IMG/VR virus record: IMGVR_UViG_3300047310_000500
Coordinates: 1 to 37,588 of that record
Strand: one strand, 5' to 3'
Length of the DNA: 37,588 nucleotides
From: a virus
The notes below the pieces were generated by a model. The model was not told the origin of the DNA and did not search any database. It worked only from the letters and a program-made list of their open reading frames with translations. Shown piece after piece: positions 20,866 through 28,033 of the stretch. Within the stretch, counting starts at the first letter, position 1; each line of letters begins with the position of its first letter. The position numbers and the translations under genes were made by a program.

Positions 20866-21265
20866 AGCTATATTAATAGGAAAGGTTGAGAGTATTAAAA
20901 AGTGCTCGACAAATAATGTAACGCGAGTAATTTTAGTCACCTCTCACAAGTATACGGAGAAGGCAACAGGATTAAAAAAGTCAGAGAAGGAATATCATAA
21001 CGTGGTTTTTTTTGATAAACTATCTACAATTTCTGCTACTTTTATAAAGATAGGAGGAAAGATTGCAGTTGAAGGATACATAAAGACTACTGGAGAATAT
21101 ATAAACAAGGAAGGACAGAGATGTAAAGATAAGGATATTATTGCATCGCATTTTTATGCACTAGATGATAATAGAGATAAAATTGTTCCTGATAAAATAG
21201 ATAATAATGTGCGTGATGAAGAAAATGAGTATCTTAATTCCTGGGAATCTTCCTTTAACCGATAG
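20858..21265 (+). CDS. ssb: Single-stranded DNA-binding protein (135 aa)
   Basis: MNKAILIGKVESI, then TRVILVTSHKYTE, EYHNVVFFDKLSTI, then KIGGKIAVEGYIKTTGEYINKEG is the OB-fold pattern of bacterial and phage SSB. It binds single-stranded DNA during replication and recombination. The C-terminus (NEYLNSWESSFNR) lacks the DDDIPF-type acidic tip by which SSB normally recruits host partners. The 8-bp overlap with the previous gene indicates coupling. Confidence 0.9.
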   Translation: MNKAILIGKVESIKKCSTNNVTRVILVTSHKYTEKATGLKKSEKEYHNVVFFDKLSTISATFIKIGGKIAVEGYIKTTGEYINKEGQRCKDKDIIASHFYALDDNRDKIVPDKIDNNVRDEENEYLNSWESSFNR

Positions 21266-21275
21266 AGAGGTGATT

Positions 21276-21668
21276 ATGAGCTGGACAGATATATTTTTAA
21301 TACCGTTTAAAATAGCGCAAGATAGATTTAAGAATATGAATCCATTAATAAGATGTAAATCTATGGATGAAGAAGTGTCAGAAGAATCAAACAACGATGA
21401 TATTGAAGTATCTCCATTTAGAATAGAATTAATGGATATTTGCAAAAAATCATTATGGGGAATGCCAGACGAAGCATTGAAGAGTATGATGTTTGGCGAA
21501 AATTATGATAAAGACGAAGATATTATGTTAGATACACTTAAAGAGTTTAAGACAGAAGATTCACAAACTATAGTAGTCGATACGCTTGATAAGCTGATTA
21601 TAGATGAACTTATCAGGAGACTAGAGAATCAAAATATTTCATCTGAGTCAATATTTTCACCCAACTAG
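21276..21668 (+). CDS. Unknown acidic protein (130 aa)
   Basis: The start at 21276 (MSWTDIFLIPFKIAQDRFK) has AGAGAGGTG upstream; an in-frame start at 21207 lies inside the SSB gene. Strongly acidic and helical in the second half (YDKDEDIMLDTLKEFKTED). Function unknown. Confidence 0.7.
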   Translation: MSWTDIFLIPFKIAQDRFKNMNPLIRCKSMDEEVSEESNNDDIEVSPFRIELMDICKKSLWGMPDEALKSMMFGENYDKDEDIMLDTLKEFKTEDSQTIVVDTLDKLIIDELIRRLENQNISSESIFSPN

Positions 21669-21671
21669 GAA

Positions 21672-21734
21672 GGACGCGTCTGAGTCCACGCGAAAGGTTG
21701 CCTGGTGCCTTTATAAGGATATTAATCATCAGGC
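21672..21734 (+). promoter_or_regulatory. Structured spacer after the 130-aa gene
   Basis: CGCGT (21675-21679) pairs with ACGCG (21688-21692). Then GCCTGGTG (21700-21707) pairs with CATCAGGC (21727-21734), with one G-U pair, enclosing a small CCTT/AAGG hairpin. The 88-bp gap between genes is thus mostly structured. It could be an RNA processing or regulatory element. Confidence 0.5.
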
Positions 21735-21756
21735 GCTAATTGATAGGGAGAATATA

Positions 21757-21969
21757 ATGAATAATAACATAGATGAAATAACAGAATCTTTTTATAAACT
21801 ATCAGATCAAATAGTTGAATTTGAAAATAAGTTATCAAGAAGGATTTATAAGTTAGAAGAAGATTTTGCAGAGTTATCCGCTGAATTTCATGTGGAGACG
21901 ACTAGGATTTTCATGAATATGGATAAGATACGTAAACGGTTGGAGAAATATCAAGAGGAAAATAAATGA
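21757..21969 (+). CDS. Coiled-coil protein (70 aa)
   Basis: MNNNIDEITESFYKLSDQIV, then long heptad-patterned helices through RIYKLEEDFAELSAEF to the end. Likely a short coiled-coil dimer. AGGGAG precedes the ATG, and it couples to the next gene by an ATGA overlap. Function unknown. Confidence 0.7.
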   Translation: MNNNIDEITESFYKLSDQIVEFENKLSRRIYKLEEDFAELSAEFHVETTRIFMNMDKIRKRLEKYQEENK

Positions 21970-22232
21970 TAGAGACGTCAATCGGTGAAGTATTAGAATT
22001 TTGTGATAAAGCATTATCTGATGCTGAGGATTTACAACATAGTATTATGATTGATTTAGAGCATGATAAGTGTATTAATTTTTCAGGCCCTACAGATAAT
22101 ATGGATTTAATAAAAAAAATAAATACGAAGTTAAATTCGATGAGGAATCAGTTGATAGTCCTTAAAGAGTTAGACTGGGAATCTATGTATAGAGAAAAAT
22201 TACACGATGAGTGTTGGGAAAGATTTCCGTAA
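21966..22232 (+). CDS. Helical acidic protein (88 aa)
   Basis: MIETSIGEVLEFCDKALSDA opens a helical protein ending HDECWERFP. It starts on an ATGA overlap with the coiled-coil gene and is followed by a 212-bp structured spacer. Function unknown. Confidence 0.7.
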   Translation: MIETSIGEVLEFCDKALSDAEDLQHSIMIDLEHDKCINFSGPTDNMDLIKKINTKLNSMRNQLIVLKELDWESMYREKLHDECWERFP

Positions 22233-22248
22233 GCCGATAGGCACGGAT

Positions 22249-22382
22249 CAGGCTTTGTCTATTGAGCCTGTAGACAAATCAATAGACAACACTAATAAAG
22301 CTGTAACATCTTTATTATCTCCGTGGTAAAGATGATATTTTCATGGATTTACCTATTGACCCATGACAGCGAAATCAATAGG
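22249..22382 (+). promoter_or_regulatory. Leader with mutually exclusive hairpins
   Basis: TTTGTCTA (22254-22261) can pair perfectly with TAGACAAA (22271-22278). The longer TTGTCTATTG (22255-22264) can pair with CAATAGACAA (22280-22289). CAGGCT (22249-22254) can also pair with AGCCTG (22265-22270). Further on, CCTATTGA (22352-22359) pairs with TCAATAGG (22375-22382), competing with TCATGG (22341-22346)/CCATGA (22361-22366). These alternatives in the 212-bp leader of the zinc-ribbon/HTH gene look like a switch or attenuator, or an origin-type repeat set. Confidence 0.5.
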
Positions 22383-22444
22383 ATTTTATAAATATAGAAT
22401 GGAAATAGTTCATAATCTGATCAAATATCTCCAGGAGATGGTTA

Positions 22445-23227
22445 ATGAAAACAATGCAAGAGGTTAAAATGAAATTTTGTATTTGGAAACCACATAACGG
22501 ACATGAAACAGATAATGCAAAATATTATATGCCTGCGTGTGTAGATATAGTACATAACCTACATGGAGAAATGTTTAAATTTTGCCCACATTGCGGGGGA
22601 GAGATAAAGTGGGATGGTAATTGTGTTTCCATAATCAAACCTATACACCCTGGCACTATACTAGAAGAACTCATGAAACCTATGGGTTTTAGCACACATT
22701 ATCTAGGTGGACTTCTTAATATATCTCATACACGACTTGACGAAATTATCAATGGTAAACGAGCCATTACTAAAGATATAGCAAAACGACTCACATCAGT
22801 CTTCAAAATATCATCATCTTTTTGGATGGAACTGCAAAAGGACTATGAAATTGATATTGCTAAAATTGAATCCCCGCAAAAAGAAAAGGATTGTATAATA
22901 GAAGAGATGTTTAAGGAGTGCGGGATAAACGTAAATTTCGTGGATGTAACTAAAAAATATCAGAATGAGAATAATATGGAAAAAGTTGATATAAAAATGA
23001 GTAAACTTCTAGATAAAATTTATGATTATAAATGTGATTATAAAGAGTATTGCGATAATTATGAGGATACCATAGAAAAATGTAGGAAACTTTATTTTGA
23101 AAATATGGAACATTTCGATAAAATATTAGATATGGGAAATTCGGAAAATGTAGTATTTATGTATATCTCGTGGAAATTATATAATTATTACCATTATATA
23201 ATTATAGAAAAATGTGAGGATAAATGA
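22445..23227 (+). CDS. Zinc-ribbon fused to HigA-like XRE regulator (260 aa)
   Basis: Residues 12-51 hold Cys12, Cys32 and CPHCG (47-51), a probable zinc ribbon. Residues 67-140 (PIHPGTILEELMKPMGFSTH, then ISHTRLDEIINGKRAITKDI) match the HigA family antitoxin/XRE helix-turn-helix, including the typical PGxxLxEEL start. The remaining 120 residues are helical and acidic with several Cys and Tyr. There is no HigB toxin beside it, so it is more likely a phage transcription regulator or an antitoxin mimic against a host toxin. AGGAG precedes the ATG, after a long structured leader. Confidence 0.75.
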   Translation: MKTMQEVKMKFCIWKPHNGHETDNAKYYMPACVDIVHNLHGEMFKFCPHCGGEIKWDGNCVSIIKPIHPGTILEELMKPMGFSTHYLGGLLNISHTRLDEIINGKRAITKDIAKRLTSVFKISSSFWMELQKDYEIDIAKIESPQKEKDCIIEEMFKECGINVNFVDVTKKYQNENNMEKVDIKMSKLLDKIYDYKCDYKEYCDNYEDTIEKCRKLYFENMEHFDKILDMGNSENVVFMYISWKLYNYYHYIIIEKCEDK

Positions 23228-23427
23228 ACATGCTTAGATATTATGAACCTAAAGCCATAATTAAACCTCCTAAAGGGTATTGTATCCGATCTCCCGAAGA
23301 TAAAACAAAAAACAGCATTATTGTATACGATTTTTGTCCAGTGTGTGGAAAAGAAATAAAGAGGATGGAAAATTTACAAGACTACGAATCAGAATTGATA
23401 AGGAGTGGATCAAATGAACACACTTAA
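23224..23427 (+). CDS. Small zinc-ribbon protein (67 aa)
   Basis: A single CPVCGKEI knuckle (residues 38-45) plus an upstream Cys in GYCIRSPEDK suggest a zinc-binding fold like other small phage zinc-ribbon proteins. It overlaps the upstream gene by ATGA. A second in-frame ATG lies two codons later. Function unknown. Confidence 0.7.
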   Translation: MNMLRYYEPKAIIKPPKGYCIRSPEDKTKNSIIVYDFCPVCGKEIKRMENLQDYESELIRSGSNEHT

Positions 23428-23614
23428 TTGTTTCACTTGCGGGAAGTTTATTAGTTATGAACATCTAGAAACGGTTGATCCAGTAGCGTATGAGCCTGAC
23501 TATGAATATTATGCAGGTTTTCCGTATGATGAAGGCGGCGTATATAGATATGATTGTAAAAAATGCACTAATCTAAAGGTGGCGGATTCGACACCTTTGA
23601 TTACTTATGCTTAA
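23414..23614 (+). CDS. Small zinc-finger protein, last of the operon (66 aa)
   Basis: CFTCGKF near the N-terminus and CKKCTNL near the C-terminus form a CxxC...CxxC pair that could bind zinc; between them is an acidic Tyr-rich stretch. The start at 23414 has AAGGAG upstream. It ends convergent with the lysis operon with a 14-bp overlap. Function unknown. Confidence 0.7.
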   Translation: MNTLNCFTCGKFISYEHLETVDPVAYEPDYEYYAGFPYDEGGVYRYDCKKCTNLKVADSTPLITYA

Positions 23615-23813
23615 CACCGAATAACCTCTGAGACAGCTCACAGGCTATCACAAGGCCTAGTGTAACGGCACTTAGTATCTTATTATCAGAGATCAAAGAA
23701 TAGCTAGCAGCGACCGCACATGTCCCTTTAATCGCATCAGCTATTACAAGTATCTTCTTAGGCGTCATTTCATAGAAATGATCCTTTCCAAATAAGATAT
23801 CAGTCTTCTTCAT
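23601..23813 (-). CDS. Putative holin (70 aa)
   Basis: MKKTDILFGKDHFYEMTPKK is followed by two hydrophobic segments (ILVIADAIKGTCAVAASYSLI and ILSAVTLGLVIACELSQRLF) and a short basic tail, the layout of small class II-like holins. The start at 23813 overlaps the endolysin stop (ATGA) and has AAGGAAG before it; a longer frame inside the endolysin gene is not supported. A holin next to the endolysin would permeabilise the inner membrane at lysis. Confidence 0.65.
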   Translation of the reverse strand: MKKTDILFGKDHFYEMTPKKILVIADAIKGTCAVAASYSLISDNKILSAVTLGLVIACELSQRLFGVKHK

Positions 23814-24247
23814 TTCTTTACTTCCTTTAGACAGAAATGACATCCTTCGCGAAATGGAGCGTCCTTTCTTCCATACCAATCAAGATAATATCCATTTATG
23901 GGTTTCATTTTCTCCCATATACCTTGAATTTGCTTCCATGCCGTGCTCGATAAATTATCGTCACATTTCCCATGAACAACGGGCATTATATCGAATGCTT
24001 TAGATGCAGGTCTACCATTAATAGTAAAGTTATGCTCAGATTGCCCTCCTTTGGCCTTCGTAATAACTCTTCCTGGTATTGTTCGTCCTTGAGCATATAA
24101 TTTATCTTGCTCATTATTTGATCTATAAGTGCAAAATACCACTATATCTAGTCCAGCATCCTTGCAATCCAGGAGAAAGTGCTGACACAAAGGAATCAAA
24201 TCTGGGTGTAAGTCTTCAATCTTTCGGCTCGCCATTGTATTTTCCAT
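23810..24247 (-). CDS. Endolysin, M15 family peptidase (145 aa)
   Basis: TYRSNNEQDKLYAQGRT, then GGQSEHNFTINGRPASKAFD, and a C-terminal CHFC segment match M15C-type L-alanyl-D-glutamate or D-Ala-D-Ala peptidases such as phage endolysins. The probable zinc ligands are His72, Asp86 and His137. It cuts the peptide part of peptidoglycan at the end of infection. The ATG at 24235 (MASRK) is an equally good start. The holin-like gene is coupled downstream. Confidence 0.9.
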   Translation of the reverse strand: MENTMASRKIEDLHPDLIPLCQHFLLDCKDAGLDIVVFCTYRSNNEQDKLYAQGRTIPGRVITKAKGGQSEHNFTINGRPASKAFDIMPVVHGKCDDNLSSTAWKQIQGIWEKMKPINGYYLDWYGRKDAPFREGCHFCLKEVKK

Positions 24248-24755
24248 TCCTTATCAGATACTTAACGCGATTATACTCCATCTTCTTTTTTTTTTCTTCA
24301 GATTCTTGCATGATAATAAGAGCAGCATGTTCTCGTTCACCTCTTATATTTTCAAGGTATCCATTTATCGCAGTCCATATGGTAAAACATCCAACGACCA
24401 TAGAAGTCAATATCTTCCATCCTAGCTTTCCAGTAGAAATTACTGTCTTCTGCGCATCTGCAATTCGCTTCAATGATGCAATATCGGCATCATGATCAGT
24501 AATTTTTTTTTCATGTGTCTTCTGAAGAAACGATATCTGCATACAATCTTCTGCGATCTTGGTAAGAAGCTTATCTGATACTGCTCTACGCATAAGATCA
24601 TCTTCCATGCGTAGGTTTATCTTTGCCAGTAGTGGCAGACTATTATCTATCTGCTGACAAAGTTTTTCTACCCGATCAGATAAATGATCAATGTTAGTCT
24701 CCAAAACCACTGTTTTAACAATAGTTTCTTGCAATTTTTCAGAATCCAAAGACAC
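24216..24755 (-). CDS. Coiled-coil membrane protein in the lysis cluster (179 aa)
   Basis: Residues 1-100 are long helices with heptad spacing, followed near 110-130 by a hydrophobic span (WKILTSMVVGCFTIWTAI) and a charged tail. The start is a GTG. It may be a spanin-like or XhlA-like lysis accessory, because it lies directly upstream of the endolysin and overlaps it by 32 bp. The order coiled coil, then membrane span, then charged tail does not match a classical spanin, so the role stays open. Confidence 0.65.
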   Translation of the reverse strand: MSLDSEKLQETIVKTVVLETNIDHLSDRVEKLCQQIDNSLPLLAKINLRMEDDLMRRAVSDKLLTKIAEDCMQISFLQKTHEKKITDHDADIASLKRIADAQKTVISTGKLGWKILTSMVVGCFTIWTAINGYLENIRGEREHAALIIMQESEEKKKKMEYNRVKYLIRNGKYNGEPKD

Positions 24756-24759
24756 AAGT

Positions 24760-24939
24760 TCACTCGGTTATCATGTAATTGCCGTCTTCTGTTATCATCA
24801 GCTCCCCACTTTCCATGATAATGAAACTTCCAGGGGGAGGGGGAGGCAAGATAGATTCCAGCGTTGTTCCATCAGTAGTAAATGGCGATAAAACTAATGG
24901 ATTCGCCATTAACTCAGAAAACCCATTAGTAAGTGGCAT
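24760..24939 (-). CDS. Small protein with polyproline and DGxYMITE repeat (59 aa)
   Basis: MPLTNGFSELMANPLVLSPF, then a PPPPP run, then ESGELMITEDGNYMITE, two short beta-like repeats. Such ITEDGxxLITE repeats are common in minor tail proteins. Its start overlaps the upstream gene end by 14 bp. Function unknown; probably structural. Confidence 0.6.
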   Translation of the reverse strand: MPLTNGFSELMANPLVLSPFTTDGTTLESILPPPPPGSFIIMESGELMITEDGNYMITE

Positions 24940-25285
24940 AGAGCATTACCCCTACTTCTGATGTTGTAGATCGTGTAATCATATGGATTACATCTCCAGC
25001 CTTGAGATACCTAACTTGTGGATTTTCCTCACTATCTGTTAATGTAAAAGAACCACTGGGAACTGTAGCTGTAGCATTTATTGCTACCCATACGGTTGTA
25101 CCAGGCTGAAAACTGAATACGGCGGCTATTCCTGGGTATGTAGAATCTCCAGTAATCGGAACAGTCAATGTTTGTTCAGTTAATGCCGTGAGAACTGTTT
25201 GATATTTCCTATTAGAAATTGGAAGTCCAAAAGCAGTAAATCCGGCATTATCTCGTGTTATTTGAAATCTTGTGATTGGGTTCAT
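24926..25285 (-). CDS. Small beta-rich virion-type protein (119 aa)
   Basis: MNPITRFQITRDNAGFTAFG, with many Thr/Val strands (FSFQPGTTVWVAINATATVP), fits a small tail or decoration subunit. It lies 15 bp downstream of the large tail protein gene. No family recognised. Confidence 0.7.
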   Translation of the reverse strand: MNPITRFQITRDNAGFTAFGLPISNRKYQTVLTALTEQTLTVPITGDSTYPGIAAVFSFQPGTTVWVAINATATVPSGSFTLTDSEENPQVRYLKAGDVIHMITRSTTSEVGVMLYATY

Positions 25286-25299
25286 TTTTGACTCCTACA

Positions 25300-27783
25300 T
25301 TAATATTTAATGACATAATTTAAGAAAACGTTTTTAACATCCGTCTGTACAGCCCCAGAATATCCGAAACCGGCTGCAGCAGGACCTGGAGTAAACCTTT
25401 TTGGATTAGTTGCGTCAGCGGTTCCATATCCTGGATATATATCAGCAGGACTGGGCCCAGGCTGCGCTTGTCCACCCACAACATCGCCTGCTTTACAATC
25501 AAACTGATAAGTTCCCGGTACATAATTTGTACTATTCGTTGAATTTATCCTATTTCCATCCTTCATAAATCTAAGACTAACTCTTGAATCCGCAATAGAA
25601 GCCGCGTCCCATCCTTTTATTACCCAGCCGCGCAAATCAGGAAGTCCATAATATAATCTGTTAATTGCCGATGCAGTTGCAAGAGAAATAGCACTTTGCG
25701 TATCTGAAGTGGAGTAGATAACTTTTGCACCTATCGCTCCCGAAATAGTGGGATCAATTCCAGTGTTATTCAAACTATACCATGCATAATATGCTTGAGT
25801 TCCTACAGAATATGTGAAATACGAGCTGTTAGGAATTGTTGCGCCGGAAGTTGTTCCTATAAGAGATACTTTAGCGCCAGCGATAGCTCGACTTAAAACA
25901 TATGCAATATCAAAAGTTGAAGTGAAATGTGATGCGAAAAGATTAACGCGAACATATGTATTTATACCTGGAGCAACTGGTTGTACGCCAGCCCCATCCA
26001 CATTGAACCAAAACACCATATCATTTACAGATGCAGGCAATCTTATGCGAATATAACTGCCAGCAGCAGGAAGACCACCTACAAAGAAGTCGGCCAACAT
26101 GCGGGAAGAAGGAGTTCCATATTTTTCCCCAATATCAGGATTACAAAATGGCAATCCACTTGTTGTTGCATTTCCATTCGTACTTATATTTGATCCGGCC
26201 GAACTAAAAGTTGAACCTGTTACACCAGTAATAGTAGATTCTACCCATAGATTATCTGCAACTTGGAGGGTCCAAGAATTTAAATTATAAACAGATAATG
26301 ATGCCACTCCGGGAGCTACTTCAGCATATGTAAATCCAGGAGAAATACCACCATTCGCGGGGGTGGAAGAGACTCCGAAATTATTGGCGGCTATTATTAA
26401 AATCCTATCAGCAGGAATTCCACTATTCAGCGCCGAAGCAGTTACATAATCTCTACCAGTTCCCCATATAGGCATTTCTTCCGTAAAAAGTGAATAATCC
26501 ATAAAGGCATTGCGTAACCGGCTGCATGGGACACCATCAGGAAAGAATCCGTCCGTTCTAATCGTAGCACCGTCACACACCAAGTCTCCCCTTTGAGGAA
26601 AGGGGCTGCTAATGGGATGTATTTTTCCTACTACAGAGTAATCAAAATCTAATCCTTTTGCTGTAGATATAAGAGGAAGTCCATAAGTTTCAGCATTAAA
26701 GCCAGGAATTGGTGGAACCAAACTACGATCTACAAAATCTTCGTCTGTTGTAACGGGGAAGTTTGTTATATTTATGTCACCAGGTAAATATACAAAATCA
26801 GTTAAGACTGCTGAGATATTTACATTAGTTTCTAAGCTAAATGCGAGTTGATTAAAATCATCATTTAGAAGACCAATTGACTTTCCATTATTACTGCCCC
26901 ATAAAAAAGATACCATGAAATCTTGTCGAACTGGAGTTAATACAAAATCATCAATATTAATGATTTCTTGAGGATCTCCGCCAGTTCCATAATTTTTTAT
27001 TAGATTGAAACTAAGTGTGGTATCTGCCCCACTATTAGATTTGCCAGAAAAGAAAATAGTATACATCTGATCATCGGATGCAAACTTATTGACATCATTA
27101 AATTTAACGCGCAAATCTTTGAATGTATCTGAAGGAGATCCTCCATTGGATGCAATAGAAATCTCATAACGAGGGCTGGATGTTGGATCTTCTGTATAAG
27201 CCGGGAATCTTATAAACGTTACGGTATCAGTAGCCGTAGATGTAGAAGGTCTCTCAAATGTCCACCCACCTGGCGCTACATCAGTAATCGCATTAACTAT
27301 ACGTCCTAGAGGTCTATTATTAACGATATCAGCGGGAATGTTATTATGGAGAGCAAATTGCCCATTCGGTATTATGTTTATTGGGGATTCATCTTGAGAG
27401 ATGCCGCCTCCTTTAGCGGCTTCAGGAGGCCATGCTTGTCGAGTAAATTGTAATATTCCGTCGGTTTGTCCACCAGCACTGTAGATTTCTACGTAATAAA
27501 ACTGTAAATTCCCGTCCGCATCTTCTGGCAAAAGATAAGGGATAAAGTCATTCCCTAGATCATCTTGCATAGTTCCAACAGAACTGAGCGTTATCTTATT
27601 GCCGATAGGCACAAAAATGTAATCTGGCGGGCTACCCGATATCTTATAAACTGATTTTGGCTGAGATCTATTGTTATCTTCGAAAAAATACACTTCTCCT
27701 GCTGCGAGCGGGAATCCTGTGTCTTTGTCTACAAAATATTGCTGAAGACTTGGTGACATTAAGTATCTTGTATCTATTGCCAT
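25300..27783 (-). CDS. Tail fibre protein with collar-like C-terminus (827 aa)
   Basis: The N-terminus (LQQYFVDKDTGFPLAAGEVYFFED) resembles the attachment domain of podovirus tail proteins. The middle is beta-rich, with carbohydrate-binding-like segments. The C-terminus (LPDLRGWVIKGWDAAS ... NVFLNYVIKY) is the pattern of phage tail-collar/fibre-tip domains. It is likely a host-recognition fibre; the genome carries a second, unrelated large fibre-like protein at 1520-4849. It lies between the ejection genes and the lysis genes, as in many P22-like phages. Confidence 0.8.
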   Translation of the reverse strand: MAIDTRYLMSPSLQQYFVDKDTGFPLAAGEVYFFEDNNRSQPKSVYKISGSPPDYIFVPIGNKITLSSVGTMQDDLGNDFIPYLLPEDADGNLQFYYVEIYSAGGQTDGILQFTRQAWPPEAAKGGGISQDESPINIIPNGQFALHNNIPADIVNNRPLGRIVNAITDVAPGGWTFERPSTSTATDTVTFIRFPAYTEDPTSSPRYEISIASNGGSPSDTFKDLRVKFNDVNKFASDDQMYTIFFSGKSNSGADTTLSFNLIKNYGTGGDPQEIINIDDFVLTPVRQDFMVSFLWGSNNGKSIGLLNDDFNQLAFSLETNVNISAVLTDFVYLPGDINITNFPVTTDEDFVDRSLVPPIPGFNAETYGLPLISTAKGLDFDYSVVGKIHPISSPFPQRGDLVCDGATIRTDGFFPDGVPCSRLRNAFMDYSLFTEEMPIWGTGRDYVTASALNSGIPADRILIIAANNFGVSSTPANGGISPGFTYAEVAPGVASLSVYNLNSWTLQVADNLWVESTITGVTGSTFSSAGSNISTNGNATTSGLPFCNPDIGEKYGTPSSRMLADFFVGGLPAAGSYIRIRLPASVNDMVFWFNVDGAGVQPVAPGINTYVRVNLFASHFTSTFDIAYVLSRAIAGAKVSLIGTTSGATIPNSSYFTYSVGTQAYYAWYSLNNTGIDPTISGAIGAKVIYSTSDTQSAISLATASAINRLYYGLPDLRGWVIKGWDAASIADSRVSLRFMKDGNRINSTNSTNYVPGTYQFDCKAGDVVGGQAQPGPSPADIYPGYGTADATNPKRFTPGPAAAGFGYSGAVQTDVKNVFLNYVIKY

Positions 27784-27811
27784 AATAAAATCTCAATTAA
27801 GGATTAATAAA

Positions 27812-28024
27812 ATGATAAATCTTGTTACAAACCTATTTAACTGGTTAATCGATAAATCAATCTACTTCATTTATGAACATGGACTAGGTACTCTATTAGG
27901 AATAATACTAGCCATAGTATTTTTTTTAATAGCTGTTGATGTCGTAAATTATGCCGAAGAAGGCCGACGAGCAAGATATGAAGAAGAGAAAAAAGAGAGA
28001 GAAAAAGACAGATTATCTAAATAA
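27812..28024 (+). CDS. Plus-strand membrane protein inside the late block (70 aa)
   Basis: The hydrophobic span at residues about 25-45 (LGTLLGIILAIVFFLIAVDV) is followed by a highly charged helix (EEGRRARYEEEKKEREKDR). TTAAGGA precedes the ATG. It is the only plus-strand gene in 14 kb of minus-strand late genes and shares a bidirectional hairpin with its convergent neighbour, so it looks like a separately transcribed moron. A superinfection-exclusion or envelope role is plausible but not shown. Confidence 0.75.
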   Translation: MINLVTNLFNWLIDKSIYFIYEHGLGTLLGIILAIVFFLIAVDVVNYAEEGRRARYEEEKKEREKDRLSK

Positions 28025-28033
28025 TCTGTCTTT
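28004..28033. terminator. Bidirectional terminator between convergent genes
   Basis: AAAGACAGATTAT (28004-28016) and ATAATCTGTCTTT (28021-28033) are perfect inverted repeats with loop CTAA, giving an A-run/T-run bounded 13-bp stem on both strands. It covers the last codons of the membrane-protein gene and the 713-aa gene. Confidence 0.75.

Noticed and set aside
24079-24495. 138-codon plus-strand frame opposite the lysis genes
   Set aside because: It overlaps the endolysin and coiled-coil genes entirely, which have clear motifs and coupling, and it has no ribosome site.
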